Part shown: in pieces, positions 34,152-43,250 of the stretch | Layout of the letters: every line of letters starts with the position of its first letter | Numbering within the stretch: position 1 is the stretch's first letter | Assembly (NCBI RefSeq): GCF_014200305.1 | Contig: NZ_JACHBL010000001.1 | Coordinates: 248,001-312,000, forward strand | Direction: 5' to 3' | DNA: 64,000 nucleotides | Source of the DNA: Neomicrococcus lactis | GTDB lineage: Bacteria; Actinomycetota; Actinomycetes; Actinomycetales; Micrococcaceae | Notes under the pieces: model-generated | What the model was told of the DNA's origin: nothing | Seen by the model: only the letters and a program-made list of their open reading frames with translations | The model's database searches: none | Program-made: the position numbers and the translations under genes

Positions 34152-35135
34152 TTAGGCCCCCTTCACGGTTGCTTTGATGCCACGATCTGACAGGAATTGC
34201 ACTACGGCATCGACATCCGCGGACGGATCAAGCTGCAGTCGCAAGTGAGCGAAGCGCGAGCTTCCTAGCTCCTCGATGGAGCCTGCCAGCACGTTGACGT
34301 CAATATCGAACGTGCGGGTGATGGCCGAGATGACCGGCGTGTAGGCCTGATCACCCGAGTACAAGAGTTCAACGATGGGTCCATCGGCGATGCTGGTTGC
34401 GGCACCCGGCAACGGAAGCACAGCCTCAGAGAGACGGCCGGACGCTGCAACGACCTCAGAGAGGTTGCCGCTTTCCACGATCTTGCCGCCTTCGAGCAAG
34501 GAGACGGAATCGCAAATGCGCTTCACAACGTGCATCTCGTGGGTAATGATCAGCACCGTGATGTTCAAGCGATCGCGCAAGGAACGGATCAGGTCAAGAA
34601 TTTCTTCGGTGGTGCGGGGGTCCAACGCGGATGTTGGTTCGTCGCACAGCAGCACATCGGGGTCTGCGGCCAAGGCGCGGGCGATGCCCACGCGCTGACG
34701 CTGACCACCGGAAAGCTGAGAAGGGTAGGCCTTCGCGAAGTCCGCAAGTCCGGTCAAGCGCAAGAGGTCTTGGACCTTCTTTTCTCGAACGTCCTTCGGG
34801 GTTCCCGTCAGCTCAAGAGGGAACGCAACGTTCTCTTCCGTGGTGCGGGAGTCCATGAGGTTGGCGTGCTGGAACACCATGCCGATACGACGGCGAGCGG
34901 TCAGCAAGTCCTTATCACTCACGTTGGTGAGGTCTTTGCCGTTGATCGCAACAGTGCCAGACGTTGGCCTGTCTAGAAGCGTCAAGCATCGCACCAGCGT
35001 GGACTTGCCAGCGCCGGAGTGGCCGATGATGCCGTGAATGTTGCCCTGAGGAACGTCCAAAGAGACGCCGTCGAGCGCAACAACATCACGGCTACCTTGG
35101 CGGTAGACCTTGCGGAGATCGGTAATGGAGATCAA
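34152..35135 (-). CDS. metN: Methionine ABC transporter ATP-binding protein MetN
   Basis: A 327-residue ATPase. The start is TTG, with GAGAGG upstream. Walker A GHSGAGKST near 38-46, Q-loop VFQHANL, signature LSGGQRQRVG, Walker [13 protein letters not shown] and switch His in ITHEMHVV are all present. The C-terminal NIL domain (about 255-327) senses methionine and gives trans-inhibition in studied MetN proteins. It is first in the metN-metI-metQ operon. Confidence 0.91.
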   Translation of the reverse strand: MISITDLRKVYRQGSRDVVALDGVSLDVPQGNIHGIIGHSGAGKSTLVRCLTLLDRPTSGTVAINGKDLTNVSDKDLLTARRRIGMVFQHANLMDSRTTEENVAFPLELTGTPKDVREKKVQDLLRLTGLADFAKAYPSQLSGGQRQRVGIARALAADPDVLLCDEPTSALDPRTTEEILDLIRSLRDRLNITVLIITHEMHVVKRICDSVSLLEGGKIVESGNLSEVVAASGRLSEAVLPLPGAATSIADGPIVELLYSGDQAYTPVISAITRTFDIDVNVLAGSIEELGSSRFAHLRLQLDPSADVDAVVQFLSDRGIKATVKGA

Positions 35136-35386
35136 GTAAGCCTCTCGAAAAACTGCTGATCCGGAGAATGTCAGTAGAAACTACGGACGTTCCATTACAG
35201 CACCTTCGAACAAAACTTAACCAATCGATCGAAATTGCCCCACAAAGTTCGCAACATCCCTATCAATAGGCTTTTTATCAAATATTGATGAGGAGTCGGC
35301 TGGCGATTGTCGAACAATCGCGAGTTCAAGGTCTCCGCGAAGTCAAGCTCTTCTTACCCAGTGTTACGGCAATCACGCTGGAATGT
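35136..35386. promoter_or_regulatory. Intergenic region upstream of metN, promoter expected, no riboswitch recognised
   Basis: About 250 bases between metN and the end of the exonuclease gene. It is richer in A and T than the genes on both sides and should hold the metN promoter. I looked for S-box, SAM-II and SAM-IV cores and saw none I could support. Control by a methionine repressor protein is possible, but no clear operator was identified. Confidence 0.4.
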
Positions 35387-36076
35387 TTAACTTTCTTGTT
35401 TGACCGGCCAATCGCCTTCGACGACAGCCGAGGGATCGCGGCGTCGCAAGTAGTCCTGGAAGCTAGCGGCTTGGGTAGCCGCCCACTCGATCTGGTTGGA
35501 GTGCAACAAGAGTGGATCGATCTGCAACTGAGACGCGTACTTCTCCGCGAGGCGGTCGGCAACAGCGATGGTCGCGGCGGCATCCGCCACGGAGGTATGG
35601 GCGTTGATGAGCGGCACTTGGTAGAACTCACACATGGCTACGAGCGTGCGCTTACCGCGACGGTACTTATCCACTTGCTTATCAATGATGTAGGGATCGA
35701 TGACCGGACGTGGATCGATCTGATCGATGCCATAGCGCTTGGCTTCTTCGCGGAGCACAGTGAAGTCGTAAGCGGCGTTGAAGACCATCACTGGCATGGT
35801 CTGGAAAAGCGCGTCCAAGAACACGGAGATCTCTGCGACGGCCGTCGCTGGATCCATGCCATCGCGCTCGGCCACCTCGGTGGTGATGCCGTGAATATCG
35901 CTGGCTTCCTCCGGAATGCGAACGCCAGGATTGACCAGCCATTCGCGGTGCTGCAAGATCTCAGCCTTCGCGTTCACTACCAGAATCGAGGCCGTGACAA
36001 TGCGAGCGGTGCGTGGGTCCCGCCCGGTAGTTTCGAGGTCAAATGCTGCACGGGGAAGTTCATGCCAGTTAGTCAT
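35387..36076 (-). CDS. DnaQ-like 3'-5' exonuclease
   Basis: A 229-residue DEDD-family exonuclease of the DNA polymerase III epsilon type. Exo I is AAFDLETTGRDP with Asp17 and Glu19, Exo II lies near VMVFNAAYDFTVLREE (residues about 96-111), and Exo III is NAHTSVADAAATIAVADRLA (about 158-177) with the His-x4-Asp of the DEDDh class. There are no polymerase, UvrC or BRCT domains attached. Its role is probably DNA or RNA end trimming in repair, in line with its neighbours. The start ATG has no strong ribosome site. Confidence 0.85.
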   Translation of the reverse strand: MTNWHELPRAAFDLETTGRDPRTARIVTASILVVNAKAEILQHREWLVNPGVRIPEEASDIHGITTEVAERDGMDPATAVAEISVFLDALFQTMPVMVFNAAYDFTVLREEAKRYGIDQIDPRPVIDPYIIDKQVDKYRRGKRTLVAMCEFYQVPLINAHTSVADAAATIAVADRLAEKYASQLQIDPLLLHSNQIEWAATQAASFQDYLRRRDPSAVVEGDWPVKQES

Positions 36077-36183
36077 GCCTACAAGCTATCGAAGCATGCT
36101 CAAATTTCCGAAAGCATCGGGCATTTTGTGGATAACGCAACAGCCGATTAAAGCGATCCGCAACGGAGGCACTGAGTGGAGCG

Positions 36184-36196
36184 GCGGCGTCGTACT
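36184..36196 (+). repeat. Recurrent motif GCGGCGTCGTACT, copy 4
   Basis: 13 of the 14 core bases, and 17 of 18 of the longer form AGCGGCGGCGTCGTACTT. It ends nine bases before the start codon of the alkyltransferase-like gene. Confidence 0.65.
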
Positions 36197-36204
36197 CTCT
36201 AAGA

Positions 36205-36549
36205 ATGCAAGAAAACTACCGTGACGCGGTGTACGCGCTGGTGCGGCTCATTCCGCCCGGAACCGTGCTCGCATACGGCGATATCGCGGAAATTCTGAGC
36301 GAATGGCCAAATTACCGCGGTGGTCCACGGCAAGTCGCCAAAATCATGGCAACGAGCGACGGACAGCTGCCGTGGTGGCGCGTGGTGCGCGCGAACGGCA
36401 CTCTTCCGCCGGATCTTGCAGAACAAGCGCTGCCGCATTGGGAAGCAGAGCAAACGCCTGTGCGTGACGAAGGAGTCCGCATGAAAGTGGCTCGCTGGGC
36501 GCCTGATGATGCGGACTTTGAAAACATCGAACGCACCTTGATGTCCTAA
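36205..36549 (+). CDS. Alkyltransferase-like protein (ATL)
   Basis: A 114-residue protein with the DNA-binding fold of O6-methylguanine-DNA methyltransferase (YRDAVYALVRLIPPGTVLAYGDIAEIL, about residues 5-31, and GGPRQVAKIMATS). The catalytic PCHR motif is replaced by PWWRVVRANG near residues 56-65, so Cys is Trp and no alkyl transfer is possible. ATL proteins recognise O6-alkylguanine and hand the lesion to nucleotide excision repair. The start follows the recurrent motif closely, with no obvious ribosome site. It precedes the adnAB genes, as I also recall in mycobacteria. Confidence 0.85.
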   Translation: MQENYRDAVYALVRLIPPGTVLAYGDIAEILSEWPNYRGGPRQVAKIMATSDGQLPWWRVVRANGTLPPDLAEQALPHWEAEQTPVRDEGVRMKVARWAPDDADFENIERTLMS

Positions 36550-36611
36550 GTGTCGGGAGGTGCTGATTGAATGATGATCAGGTTTAGTGGTCTACGTCGG
36601 GGGAGTGAAGC

Positions 36612-39600
36612 ATGAGTCAATCTGCGCACCGTTTGGTGCTGGGAGCGCCCGGATCCGGGAAGACGACGACGCTGCTTCAGTTAGCAGGGGAGCGCTTCAG
36701 CGAGGGGATGGATCCGTCGCGACTGCTGATTTTGACGCCGTCTCGCGTTTCCGCCGGCGCGTTGCGTGACGCTTTGAGCGCGAGCGGCGGCGCTCGCTTT
36801 GCGGAGACCCCTGTGCGTTCGTGGCAGTCCTACTCCTTCGACGTAATCCGACGCGAGCGAAACTTCTTTGACGAGAACCGCTTTGGATCCCGCGAGCGAT
36901 TGCTGACCGGCGCCGAGCAGGACCGGCTGATCGGGCAAATCTTGGAAGGCCACGCGCGCGGATTGGGCCGTGACCCGAAGTGGTCAGAGGACCTGGCCGT
37001 TGCCGTGCAGACGCGAGGGTTCCGCTCGGAACTGCGCGAAGTCTTTGACCGACTCTCCGAACGCGGGCTCTCGCCCGAGGCCCTCGTCAAGATGGGCAAA
37101 GCAGCCGGCCGGCCTGACTGGGTTTCGACATCATCCGTGTATCAGGAGTACCTGGAGCTACTGGGCCTTTCCAATGAGAATGCCTATGACCCCGCTGAGC
37201 TGATTTCTGCCGCGGCATACATATTGCTGGCGCGGCCCGAGTTCTTGGCCGAGGAACAGAACCGTTTGGAGTTCATCTTGGTGGATGATGCTCAAGAAAT
37301 GACGCCTTCGCAGTGGCAACTGCTGGCAGCTTTGGCGGGCAGTGATTCGGGACCGCGCGTGGTGATGTTCGCTAGCCCGGAGTCTGCCGTCCAGGGATTC
37401 CGTGGTGCTCGCCCGGATATGTTGTCTCGGTTTGAGACGATCTTTAGTGGTACTTCTCGTGGTGCGGTGACCGAGGAACTTTCTGGCTCGTACCGTCTTC
37501 CGCAGTTTATTGCCGAGGCGTGGGAGCGGATGTCTCAGTCCATTCCCGTGGCGGTCGGCGGTAAGGGCCGTGTGGCTGTGCGGGACGGGCAAGAGCCTGG
37601 GATCGCCAAGGTCGCGCTCGTGGACACGCCGCTGCACGAAGAGCGACTGGTGGCGAACCGGTTGTTGGAAGCCTTCGTGGATGAAGGGCTCTCGTGGGAC
37701 CGCATGGTGGTGATCGCTCGCCACGGCCAGCGTTTGCGCTCGCTCTCTCGGCATTTGAGTATCCAAGGAATCCCCGTGGCCGTCCCGCCATCTGAGGTTC
37801 CACTGAAAGAAGCACCTGCTGTGCGGCCGCTTCTGGATCTGATGCTGCTGGCGCCTACCGCGTTGCTTTCCATGGATGACACTGAGATGGACGTGGTGCG
37901 TCGTCAAGGTCTTGAAGACCGCGTGGCTCTGATCAGCTCTCTGCTGTCCTCCCGCTACGGCGAGGCAACCGTCATGGACGTGCGGCGTATTCGCCGCGGA
38001 CTGCTGACCCGTGAGCGTAGTGCCAACGGATTGCGCGGTTCTACTGAACTTTTGGCGGACTACTTCGAGGAGCAAGTCTTCGGAGACTCCGGTGACGAAG
38101 AGCTGTGGAAACTCGCGGGCCGTAGCTCGCGTGGCATCCTTCGCGTACTCAGTATGGCGCGCTCGGGACAAGCAGAAGCCGCCAAGCCGGGTGCCACTCC
38201 GCAGACGGTGCTGTGGGCCATTTGGGAAGCAGCTCGAGTAGCCGACGAATGGCAAGATCGGGTTCTCGCCGGCGAAGGTAATGGTGTCTCCGCTGAAGAT
38301 ATTGACCGGGCGAACGCTGACCTCGACGCCGTCATGTCCTTGATGCAAGCGGCCGAACGCTTCAGTTCGCAGAACCCGGGCGCGAGCGCCCGCCAGTTTG
38401 CTGAGTTCTTGCTAGAGCAGGAGGTCCCCATGGACACCTTGGCGCGGCCTTCGCACGTTGCTACGGGCGTTGAAATTTTGACCCCAGCCAATGCTGCTGG
38501 TCGCGAGTGGGATCTTGTCATTGTGGTGGGGCTGCAAGAGGGAATGTGGCCGAATACGCGTTTGCGCGGTGCCCTTCTTGGAGCGGACGCTATTGCCGAC
38601 ATTGCCGATTACGGCATCGAGGTCTTGCAGCAACGAAACTACGCGACGCTCCTCAACGCCGTCCGGGCTGACGAGCTGCGGCTATTCTCCGTGGCCTGCT
38701 CACGCGCACGCAAAGAATTGCTGTGCATCGGTGTGAGCAGCGAGGAAGCGGCGCCTTCCAGCTTTTTGGAATACGTGGATCCGTGGACAGACCCCGAGAC
38801 AGCCCGGCCCATCACTGCGGTCAGGCGCGCAAAGACGTTGCCAGCGCTTGTTGGGTATCTGCGTCGCACGGCCGAAGAATCCTTGGCGAATGGGGGCGGA
38901 GATGATCCCTACGTTCGCGACCTTGCTTTGTTGCTTGCTCTGCTGTCCGTGGCTTCGCCGGCTGTGCGCGGTGCTCACCCAGACGAATGGTGGGGACTCT
39001 TGCCGCTGTCCACGGAGGAGAACGTGACTCCTATGGATCATCCGGTCACCGTCTCTCCATCCCGCGTAGAAGCGGCGCTCAAGAGCCCGTTTGCATGGTT
39101 CGTCTCGGCTTCCGGCGGCGACGAAGTGCGTGAGTTTGAAGCTGCAGCGATCGGAACCTTGGTGCACAAGATCGCCGAGGCCAACCCCACGGCGCCTCGC
39201 GACGTGTTGCTCGAGGAGCTGGACAAGCAGTGGCCAAGTCTGGGCCTCGACGACTCGTGGATTTCTCATGGCCTACGCGTTCGTGCCGAAGGCATGGTTG
39301 ATCTCTTGGCACAGTACTTCTCCATCACCATTCGAGAAGGCCGGACTGTGACGAAGCAGGAACTGGGGTTCAACGTGGCCCTAGAAAGTGAAAACCACCC
39401 GAGGTCGGCTCATATTGTTGGGTCGATTGACCGAGTGGAAGTGGACCAAGACGGCAAGCCACTCATCGTGGACATCAAAACTGGAAAGCAGGCGTTGTCC
39501 GCAGAAGAGGCCTCTCAGAACCCGCAAATGGCGACCTACCAGGCAGCCATCGTGGCCGGTGCGGTTCCGGAAGTCGGGTTGGAAACTGCGGGGGCGCAAT

Positions 39601-39830
39601 TGGTTTATGTGGGTGTGGCCAACAAGAAACCCACTATGCGCAAACAAGATGGCTTGCGGCCCGATGACACGTGGGCCAACGAACTTGTGCTGACCGCAGC
39701 GGACATCATGGGCGCCGCCCACTTTGAATCGAGGCATGGAGACGGCGAATTTGGAAAGTGTCCAGTGGGGCTCATGTGTCCGCTCTGCGCTAGTGGAAGG
39801 CAAGTGACGCAACCGTGGATGAGGCAATGA
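36612..39830 (+). CDS. adnA: AdnA-like helicase-nuclease subunit
   Basis: A 1072-residue UvrD-like helicase with a C-terminal RecB-type nuclease. Walker A (GAPGSGKTT, residues 11-19) is intact, but Walker B reads VDDAQE near 223-228 where active partners have DEFQ or DEAQ, so it is probably the weaker motor, as described for mycobacterial AdnA. The nuclease region has GTLVHKIAE near 853, GSIDRVEVD near 937 and VDIKTGKQALS near 951. Cys1050, Cys1056 and Cys1059 form the end of a possible Fe-S site; the usual first Cys (as in CPLRW) is SPFAWF here. Its stop overlaps the adnB start (ATGA). The dimer resects double-strand breaks. Confidence 0.85.
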   Translation: MSQSAHRLVLGAPGSGKTTTLLQLAGERFSEGMDPSRLLILTPSRVSAGALRDALSASGGARFAETPVRSWQSYSFDVIRRERNFFDENRFGSRERLLTGAEQDRLIGQILEGHARGLGRDPKWSEDLAVAVQTRGFRSELREVFDRLSERGLSPEALVKMGKAAGRPDWVSTSSVYQEYLELLGLSNENAYDPAELISAAAYILLARPEFLAEEQNRLEFILVDDAQEMTPSQWQLLAALAGSDSGPRVVMFASPESAVQGFRGARPDMLSRFETIFSGTSRGAVTEELSGSYRLPQFIAEAWERMSQSIPVAVGGKGRVAVRDGQEPGIAKVALVDTPLHEERLVANRLLEAFVDEGLSWDRMVVIARHGQRLRSLSRHLSIQGIPVAVPPSEVPLKEAPAVRPLLDLMLLAPTALLSMDDTEMDVVRRQGLEDRVALISSLLSSRYGEATVMDVRRIRRGLLTRERSANGLRGSTELLADYFEEQVFGDSGDEELWKLAGRSSRGILRVLSMARSGQAEAAKPGATPQTVLWAIWEAARVADEWQDRVLAGEGNGVSAEDIDRANADLDAVMSLMQAAERFSSQNPGASARQFAEFLLEQEVPMDTLARPSHVATGVEILTPANAAGREWDLVIVVGLQEGMWPNTRLRGALLGADAIADIADYGIEVLQQRNYATLLNAVRADELRLFSVACSRARKELLCIGVSSEEAAPSSFLEYVDPWTDPETARPITAVRRAKTLPALVGYLRRTAEESLANGGGDDPYVRDLALLLALLSVASPAVRGAHPDEWWGLLPLSTEENVTPMDHPVTVSPSRVEAALKSPFAWFVSASGGDEVREFEAAAIGTLVHKIAEANPTAPRDVLLEELDKQWPSLGLDDSWISHGLRVRAEGMVDLLAQYFSITIREGRTVTKQELGFNVALESENHPRSAHIVGSIDRVEVDQDGKPLIVDIKTGKQALSAEEASQNPQMATYQAAIVAGAVPEVGLETAGAQLVYVGVANKKPTMRKQDGLRPDDTWANELVLTAADIMGAAHFESRHGDGEFGKCPVGLMCPLCASGRQVTQPWMRQ

Positions 39831-42800
39831 ACGCAAAGTACTCACCGCGTGATCTAGCAGCGGTGCTGAACCAGTTCCGTGGCAAGGACATGTTCCCGAC
39901 GGCGGATCAAGAGCGCATTATTGAAGCGCCGCTCACCCCGCTCTTGGTTGTCGCTGGCGCGGGATCGGGTAAGACAGCCACGATGGCCGACCGCGTGGTG
40001 TGGCTTGTAGCCAACGGCTTTGCCAAGCCGGAAGAAGTCTTGGGCGTCACGTTCACCCGAAAAGCTGCGGGGGAGTTGACCGCACGAATCAACGCGCAGC
40101 TCGAGATGCTGCGCCGTGGCGGGATCGGAGATGAGACCGAGGCCGTTGTTCCTCCAACCATCTCTACCTACCACTCCTATGCCAACGAACTGGTGAAGGA
40201 TTACGGGCTGCGCCTTGGCGTCGAGCCAGATGCGCGACTGCTCGGCGAAGCAGAGGCCTGGCAGATCGCACACCGTATTGTGCGCAACTACTCGGGGGAT
40301 CCCACGTCGCTCAACGGAGTGGCAGCCAGCACCATCACGAAAGCAGTTCTCACCTTTTCCGGTGAAATGGCTGAACACCGCATTTCTCTGGAACAGGCCT
40401 CGGGCTACTTGCGCGAACTCCGCGAAAAGTTGGAAGAGTTGCCTACTGGGCGACGCGGCGGGGCACAGACGCTCGACGACAAGAAGCTCCTGACGATGTT
40501 GCGGCATCGCGAGCTCGTCACGTCGTTCGTAGGTGAGTATCAGCGTTACAAGCACGAGCACGAACTGCTGGACTACGGCGACCTCATTGCTATCGCAGCT
40601 GAAATTGCCGAAAAGGTCCCGGTGGCCCGTGCCACGGAACGCGAACGTTTCAAAGTGGTGTTGTTGGACGAATTCCAAGACACCTCGCACGCTCAAATGG
40701 TGCTGTTCTCCAAGATCTTCGGCGACGGCCATCCCGTCACGGCTGTGGGTGACCCCAACCAGTCCATTTATGGTTTCCGCGGTGCATCAGCGGGTCAGCT
40801 CAACGAGTTCCCTCATCAATTCCCCATCGTGGAAGCAGATGGAAACCGGCGCCTCGCGGATGTTGCGTACCTGACCACGGCCTGGCGTAACTCGAAAATC
40901 GTTTTGGGCAGCGCCAACAAGGTGGCTGCACCGTTGCTCATCGCTTCCGAGCAGAATGAGCGTGGTGTGCCATTGAAGCGTCTCACCGAGAGCCCTATGG
41001 CAACCAACGGTCGCGTGCACTTGGCGTTTGTAGAGTCTGAAGCAAAAGAAGCCGCGCTGATCGCAGAAGCTCTGGACTCGGAAATTCGCCCAGGGCTGGA
41101 CGGCAAAGAACCTCTCAAATCCGCCGCCGTGCTGAGCCGTACACGAGCTGGTTTCACTGCAATCGCGCAAGCGTTGGAAGAGCGCGGGCTGCCGTATGAG
41201 ATCACCGGACTCGGTGGACTTTTGGACGCGCCTGAAGTTGGTGTCATTGTGAGCACGTTGCACGTGATTTCCAATCCACACCGACCAGATCACCTATGGC
41301 GACTGCTCGCGGGAGCACGCTGGCGGCTTGGGGCTGCGGACCTTATGGCGCTTTCAGAGTGGTCCAAAGAGCTAGAACGACGACGCACCCCGGCTCGCAA
41401 GCAAAGCGCTGATCCAGATGAACCGCCGTTCGCCACAGAACTCTTGGAGTCCGCAACCCTTATCGAAGCGATCGAGGAGCTTCCTCCCGTTGACTGGGCG
41501 GCATACCGAAGCGGCCGACAGCTGAGCGAAGCCGCTCGGGAACGTCTGACCCGGCTCTCGACCGAGCTAAAGGCTCTCCGGCAGCACGCGCATGATGATT
41601 TGGGAGACCTCGTTCGGCTCATCGAACGCACCACTCAGCTGGACATCGAACTCGATGCTCGGCCGTGGGTTGACCATCATTCGGGACGCAAACAACTCGA
41701 CGTCTTTTTCGATGTGGTCGACGACTTCGTGCGGTCTGCAGAACGGCCACGTCTTCAGGAGTTCCTCGACTGGCTGGATGCTGCCGCGGACCACGAAGAC
41801 GGTCTCGAGCTTGCACCGGACGAACCCAAGCCGGGCACTATTCAAATCCTGACCGTTCACGCCTCCAAGGGTCTGGAATGGGACATCGTCGCAGTGCCAT
41901 CCATGACGGAGAAGAAATTCCCGTCCATGTCGAAGTCCTCCCGCTGGACCTCGGGTTCGTCGGCGTTGCCGTGGGAGCTTCGCGGCGATCGTCATTCACT
42001 TCCGCAGTGGCGCACCGATGGCGAGACACTCAAAGAAGTAGTGGACGCCGAAAAGGAATATGCCGACGACGAGAAGCACCACAGGGAGAACGAAGAGCGT
42101 CGCCTGGCGTACGTCGCGCTCACGCGAGCGAAGGACTTCTTGCTCTGCACCACGGCGGCCTACTACGGCTCAGCGGTCAAACCTCAAGCTCCTTCTCCAT
42201 TCATCTTGGACGTTAAGGAATTGTCTGAATCTTCGGAGGTCGATGGGCAGACGTCTTCGATCTCGGTGCTCACCTGGCTGAGCGAAGAAGAGATTCCAGA
42301 AGAGAATCCTGAAAAGGGCCGTGACTTCTCTGCCGTTTGGCCGTTTGATCCGCTCTCCGGTCCAACGGTGACGATGCGCAAAGCTGACAGCAGCGCGCCA
42401 CTGGTGACTCCACCGCCAGCGTCTCGTCGTCCAGCACTCGAAGCGCTTGCGGAAGAGGTCCAGCAAGGTGTCGGACAGTGGAACAATTTGCGTGAGCAAA
42501 GTGGTGAGCTGCAGGAAGGCACCGAACCTGCAAGTCTCATCCAGACGAAACAAGGTCGAGAGCTACTGGATGAAGTCTTGTCCGTCTTGACGCGGCGCAT
42601 GGAGCTCTCTGGATCCCGCGCAGTGCATGCCGTGGGCGATCCGAAGCACTTGAGCCCATCGATGATGGTGGAAGCTGCTAATGACCCTGCGGGAGCACGA
42701 AAGCAGTACTTGCGCCCAGTTCCTACTCGACCCTCCAAGGAAGCGCACTTGGGCAACCTCTTCCACGAATGGGTGGAACGGTTCTACAAGACTCCGGTCT

Positions 42801-43234
42801 TGCTGGACATCGAAGACGTCATGCCAGCGACTGACGAGGACGTCCTGCAACAGCTCGAAGTGCTCAAGGACAAGTTCCGAGACTCTGAATGGTCCTCACT
42901 TCAGGCTGAAGAAGTCGAGGTCCCGTTCGACCAGCTCGTGGCGGGCGTCCCCGTACGTGGGCGCATCGACGCTGTCTTCAAGCACGGCGATGCCTACGAA
43001 ATCGTCGACTGGAAGACGGGTCACGTTCCATCAGGGCAGGACCGCGAAAACAAGAAGGTCCAGCTCTCGATGTACCGGCTGGCGTTTGCCCGAGCACGAG
43101 GCGTGGATCCGGAACGAGTCTCAGCAGCGTTCTACTACGTGAACCACGGAAAGACGCTTCGCTTCGACACCTTCCACAGCGAGGAAGAGCTCGAAGCGCT
43201 GATTGAGACTTACCGTCTGGCAGGAACGAACTAG
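39827..43234 (+). CDS. adnB: AdnB-like helicase-nuclease subunit
   Basis: A 1135-residue UvrD-family helicase fused to a RecB-type nuclease. I chose the ATG overlapping the adnA stop (ATGA); a GTG 12 bases earlier is open too. Walker A AGAGSGKTATM near residues 42-52, Walker B VVLLDEFQDTSH near 277-288, and helicase motifs GDPNQSIYGFRGAS, TTAWRNSKIVL and TVHASKGLEWDIV are all intact. The nuclease has LGNLFHEWVERFY near 975, GRIDAVFKHGDAYEIVDWKTGHVPS near 1043 with its catalytic Asp, Glu or Asp and Lys, and QLSMYRLAF. I read this as the main motor of AdnAB, which replaces RecBCD in end resection in many actinobacteria. Confidence 0.88.
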   Translation: MNAKYSPRDLAAVLNQFRGKDMFPTADQERIIEAPLTPLLVVAGAGSGKTATMADRVVWLVANGFAKPEEVLGVTFTRKAAGELTARINAQLEMLRRGGIGDETEAVVPPTISTYHSYANELVKDYGLRLGVEPDARLLGEAEAWQIAHRIVRNYSGDPTSLNGVAASTITKAVLTFSGEMAEHRISLEQASGYLRELREKLEELPTGRRGGAQTLDDKKLLTMLRHRELVTSFVGEYQRYKHEHELLDYGDLIAIAAEIAEKVPVARATERERFKVVLLDEFQDTSHAQMVLFSKIFGDGHPVTAVGDPNQSIYGFRGASAGQLNEFPHQFPIVEADGNRRLADVAYLTTAWRNSKIVLGSANKVAAPLLIASEQNERGVPLKRLTESPMATNGRVHLAFVESEAKEAALIAEALDSEIRPGLDGKEPLKSAAVLSRTRAGFTAIAQALEERGLPYEITGLGGLLDAPEVGVIVSTLHVISNPHRPDHLWRLLAGARWRLGAADLMALSEWSKELERRRTPARKQSADPDEPPFATELLESATLIEAIEELPPVDWAAYRSGRQLSEAARERLTRLSTELKALRQHAHDDLGDLVRLIERTTQLDIELDARPWVDHHSGRKQLDVFFDVVDDFVRSAERPRLQEFLDWLDAAADHEDGLELAPDEPKPGTIQILTVHASKGLEWDIVAVPSMTEKKFPSMSKSSRWTSGSSALPWELRGDRHSLPQWRTDGETLKEVVDAEKEYADDEKHHRENEERRLAYVALTRAKDFLLCTTAAYYGSAVKPQAPSPFILDVKELSESSEVDGQTSSISVLTWLSEEEIPEENPEKGRDFSAVWPFDPLSGPTVTMRKADSSAPLVTPPPASRRPALEALAEEVQQGVGQWNNLREQSGELQEGTEPASLIQTKQGRELLDEVLSVLTRRMELSGSRAVHAVGDPKHLSPSMMVEAANDPAGARKQYLRPVPTRPSKEAHLGNLFHEWVERFYKTPVLLDIEDVMPATDEDVLQQLEVLKDKFRDSEWSSLQAEEVEVPFDQLVAGVPVRGRIDAVFKHGDAYEIVDWKTGHVPSGQDRENKKVQLSMYRLAFARARGVDPERVSAAFYYVNHGKTLRFDTFHSEEELEALIETYRLAGTN

Positions 43235-43250
43235 AACGTACTAGGCCGAA

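Noticed and set aside
35136-35386. Possible SAM riboswitch upstream of metN
   Set aside because: No recognisable S-box, SAM-II or SAM-IV conserved core or pseudoknot pairing was found by eye.
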